Shown in pieces: positions 61,942-64,000 of a stretch of 64,000 nt of DNA. The position numbers were made by a program, and so were the translations under genes. The DNA comes from Motiliproteus sp965230185 (GTDB lineage Bacteria; Pseudomonadota; Gammaproteobacteria; Pseudomonadales; Balneatricaceae), in the NCBI GenBank assembly GCA_965230185.1, contig OZ245995.1, positions 5,580,001 to 5,644,000 of the forward strand, given 5' to 3'. The notes below the pieces were generated by a model. That model was given only the letters and a program-made list of their open reading frames with translations, did not search any database and was not told the origin of the DNA. Position 1 is the first letter of the stretch. Every line of letters starts with the position of its first letter.

Positions 61942-63753
61942 TCAGCGGATTCCCTCGCCGGTACAGTTTTCTCCGTTCACCACCCGATTACGGCCGCTGT
62001 TTTTTGCCTGATACAGGGCTCGATCGGCCCGCTCGATCAGCCCGCTGAGCGGCTCGCCGGAACGCCGCATGGCGGTCCCCAGGCTGATGGTCACCGACAC
62101 CGTCTGCTCCAGCTCTTCAAACAGCAGGCTTTCCACCGCCATCCGTAACCGCTCGGCCATCAGGCTGATCTGGGCGCAGTTCTTACCGGCCGTAAAGATA
62201 ATGATCTCCTCTCCTCCGAACCGGACCGGCATATCACTGTCACGAATGGAATCCTGAATGATCCCGGACACCTTCTGCAGCACCTGGTCGCCGATCCCAT
62301 GACCGAAACGGTCGTTAATCGACTTGAAGTGATCGATGTCCAGCATTACCGCCGACACCTGATAATCCTGTTCCCGATCCTGAATCTCACAGAGCCTCTG
62401 CACCACATCCTGCATGTAGATGCGGGTAAACAGCCCTGTCAGCGGATCTTTAATGGAGCGCTGGTAGATCTTCTCACGCTCCATGTCCATCACCCGGTAC
62501 ATCACTTCCCGCTCCACCGCCACCTGCAGTGGCAGGGTAAGCTGACTGATCACCTGATCCAGATGACCGGTCATTGTAACGGCCTCACTGAGGTGCATAA
62601 TCACCAGCGACCGTGCGATCTCGCCCTCCGGTGAAAACAGCGGTACATAGAGATCCGGACCATCGGCACCATTGATCAGACAGTAGTCACTGGGCTGGCC
62701 ACCCCAGTGCAGCACCGTCTCCAGCCACTGGTAGCGTCCCTCGCCCAGCACCTCTGCCACCCGTTCATCGGGTTTAACCTCCAGCCCCCGATAACGTCGC
62801 TCCGGAGAGAAGTGAAGCACCCTGTCGCCACCGGACTGGGCATAGAATTCCAGTGATGCGACCGGCAGATTCTGACGAATAACCTCCACCAGCCGATTGG
62901 CCGTATCCCGAAAATCCCGGGACAGAATGATGGTTTCGGTAATCTGCTGAAGGGTCTGATTAAGCCGGCTGAGGTCACGGATATTGGTATCACCCCGGGA
63001 AAGCAGGTAGAGACCGCATTCCAGCTCTTTCAGACGCCGTATAATCGGTTCGATCAGCGGAGCCGGAATCAGTGAGCCATGCTGAGGCGCGATCAGTTTC
63101 ACCGGCAGCATTTCAATTTCCGACAGGGCATGATTCAGTACTTCGCGACTGGGAATGTAGTGCTCATGAAAGGGGCGAATAACCTCGAAATGGTCCTCAT
63201 CTTCGGCAATAAAACGGTGATAATCACTGAAGCTACCGAACAGGTCACTGGAAAACAACACCTCTGTCAGCTGATCCAGAGTGCAGAAAGCGCCCGGGAA
63301 ATGCGCATAGGGTGTCATCACAAATTTCAGGGTCCGGTCTTCCAGCGGAAGCTGCCAGTCATGGGTGTCGATCAGCCAGAACGGTAACTTCAGATCGTAG
63401 TGCTTCAGCAGCATCTTGGTGCGCCAGTGTGTTACCAGCACCGCATCATCCCGGCTCACCATATCGTCGATCGCAGGCATAGCCGCAGCTATATCCGGGT
63501 CCTGGTGCTGGCAGATAAAGTACCGAATGGACTCGAAAGGCACCACTTCACGAATCTTGCCGAGGGTCTTTTCGAAAGTGAGCTTTGAGCCAGGATCAAT
63601 CAGTACTGACTGATTACCTTGCTCAATCAGATAGCAGTGACACTGAAAAACGTCATTTTCCAGGTAATGTCCTACCCACCAGACCCGATCGGCGATCTCA
63701 ACCGCGTGGTCAAGGGAATCAGGGACGCTGATATTTTTGAGGCGATCGCTCAT
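61942..63753 (-). CDS. Diguanylate cyclase with N-terminal MBL/ODP-like domain
   Basis: 603 residues. About residues 20-250 form a metallo-beta-lactamase-like, flavodiiron-related fold: NDVFQCHCYLIEQGNQSVLI, the metal motif HQDPDIAAA, LVTHWRT, FSSDLFGSF and APQHGSLIP. This is the ODP (oxygen-binding diiron) type seen in sensor proteins. A GAF-like middle (about 260-420) and a C-terminal GGDEF domain follow, with the active site GGEEI at 513-517 in place of GGEEF. It would make cyclic di-GMP, probably gated by oxygen or redox state. It converges on the fds operon. Its upstream region 63754-64000 shows no further gene. Confidence 0.88.
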   Translation of the reverse strand: MSDRLKNISVPDSLDHAVEIADRVWWVGHYLENDVFQCHCYLIEQGNQSVLIDPGSKLTFEKTLGKIREVVPFESIRYFICQHQDPDIAAAMPAIDDMVSRDDAVLVTHWRTKMLLKHYDLKLPFWLIDTHDWQLPLEDRTLKFVMTPYAHFPGAFCTLDQLTEVLFSSDLFGSFSDYHRFIAEDEDHFEVIRPFHEHYIPSREVLNHALSEIEMLPVKLIAPQHGSLIPAPLIEPIIRRLKELECGLYLLSRGDTNIRDLSRLNQTLQQITETIILSRDFRDTANRLVEVIRQNLPVASLEFYAQSGGDRVLHFSPERRYRGLEVKPDERVAEVLGEGRYQWLETVLHWGGQPSDYCLINGADGPDLYVPLFSPEGEIARSLVIMHLSEAVTMTGHLDQVISQLTLPLQVAVEREVMYRVMDMEREKIYQRSIKDPLTGLFTRIYMQDVVQRLCEIQDREQDYQVSAVMLDIDHFKSINDRFGHGIGDQVLQKVSGIIQDSIRDSDMPVRFGGEEIIIFTAGKNCAQISLMAERLRMAVESLLFEELEQTVSVTISLGTAMRRSGEPLSGLIERADRALYQAKNSGRNRVVNGENCTGEGIR

Positions 63754-64000
63754 ATTTAGTGAACCGCAGACACTGCTCCGCTGGATAAGCTAATTCCCAC
63801 TCCGTAGCAATAAATGTAGTTCAGTAACAGCAGATTACGAGCCGGCAGGATCGGCAACCCTGTCCTAGACTTGTGATAGAAAGACCACCTCCCTGCTCGG
63901 ATGCCCTCTGTCCGGGTCGTTTTGCAGATGCTGCGCTCCGGGGCTGTACAGGCGTCCCCGCCACTACAGTTTCCGACCGGACGGATAGCGGCATAATGCG
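63754..64000. other. Terminal stretch without a supported gene
   Basis: The last 247 bases lie upstream of the diguanylate cyclase gene, which is read leftward, and should hold its promoter. I found no coding frame, repeat or clear terminator here; a gene beginning past the edge cannot be excluded. Confidence 0.5.

Noticed and set aside
1..64000. tRNA, rRNA or prophage genes
   Set aside because: I looked for tRNA-like cloverleaf ends, rRNA blocks and phage structural or integrase genes and saw none.

Overview
The window reads as chromosome of a GC-rich (roughly 58-60% by eye) marine-type gammaproteobacterium, most likely from the Oceanospirillales (Amphritea, Marinobacterium or Neptuniibacter type). 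This rests on E. coli-like IlvC and YhhQ, the Pseudomonas-like dgc/gbdR block, many compatible-solute genes and abundant intergenic repeats. The species is inference only.

Layout. 1-4.8 kb: the 5' part of ilvC, divergent ilvY, and small housekeeping or unknown genes (HAD, GNAT, an exported protein). 4.9-11 kb: an accessory patch with an IS5-type MITE carrying a TTAG target duplication, a two-gene envelope operon (SH3b lipoprotein plus a 771-residue exported protein), a near-perfect lux box with a -10 at lux-like spacing that points at this operon, and two LuxR-family regulators without a luxI. 11.2-22.6 kb: choline-O-sulfate and choline uptake and oxidation to glycine betaine (orphan choX, betC, LysR regulator, betIBA, choXWV). 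A small gene interrupted by one in-frame UGA lies between the LysR gene and betI.

22.6-32.8 kb: a phosphodiesterase/alkaline-phosphatase-family enzyme, a LysR regulator and a peptide-type ABC transporter, separated by three arrays of 91-92 bp tandem palindromic repeats. 32.8-44.6 kb: Na/Pi cotransporter, HAD phosphatase, EamA transporter, BCCT transporter, cNMP/CBS/DUF294 protein with a DnaQ-like exonuclease, and queuosine-precursor transporter YhhQ. Long (about 0.5 kb) dispersed repeats sit between them, mostly as tandem doublets.

44.8-54.2 kb (minus strand): dimethylglycine catabolism (dgcA, dgcB, etfA, etfB), with DUF5943 protein, M19 dipeptidase and gbdR, in the order known from Pseudomonas. 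55.7-61.8 kb: NAD-dependent formate dehydrogenase fdsGBA-fdhD-fdsD. 61.9-63.8 kb: a diguanylate cyclase with an N-terminal metallo-beta-lactamase/ODP-like domain.

Metabolic reading (inference): choline sulfate is taken up, desulfated (BetC) and oxidised (BetA, BetB) to betaine. Betaine demethylation beyond this window would give dimethylglycine, which DgcAB with EtfAB demethylates, releasing one-carbon units. Formate dehydrogenase could oxidise these to CO2 and make NADH. The betaine monooxygenase genes gbcAB are not in the window. The least explained and most interesting parts are the lux-box/LuxR-solo envelope operon and the two intergenic repeat families.
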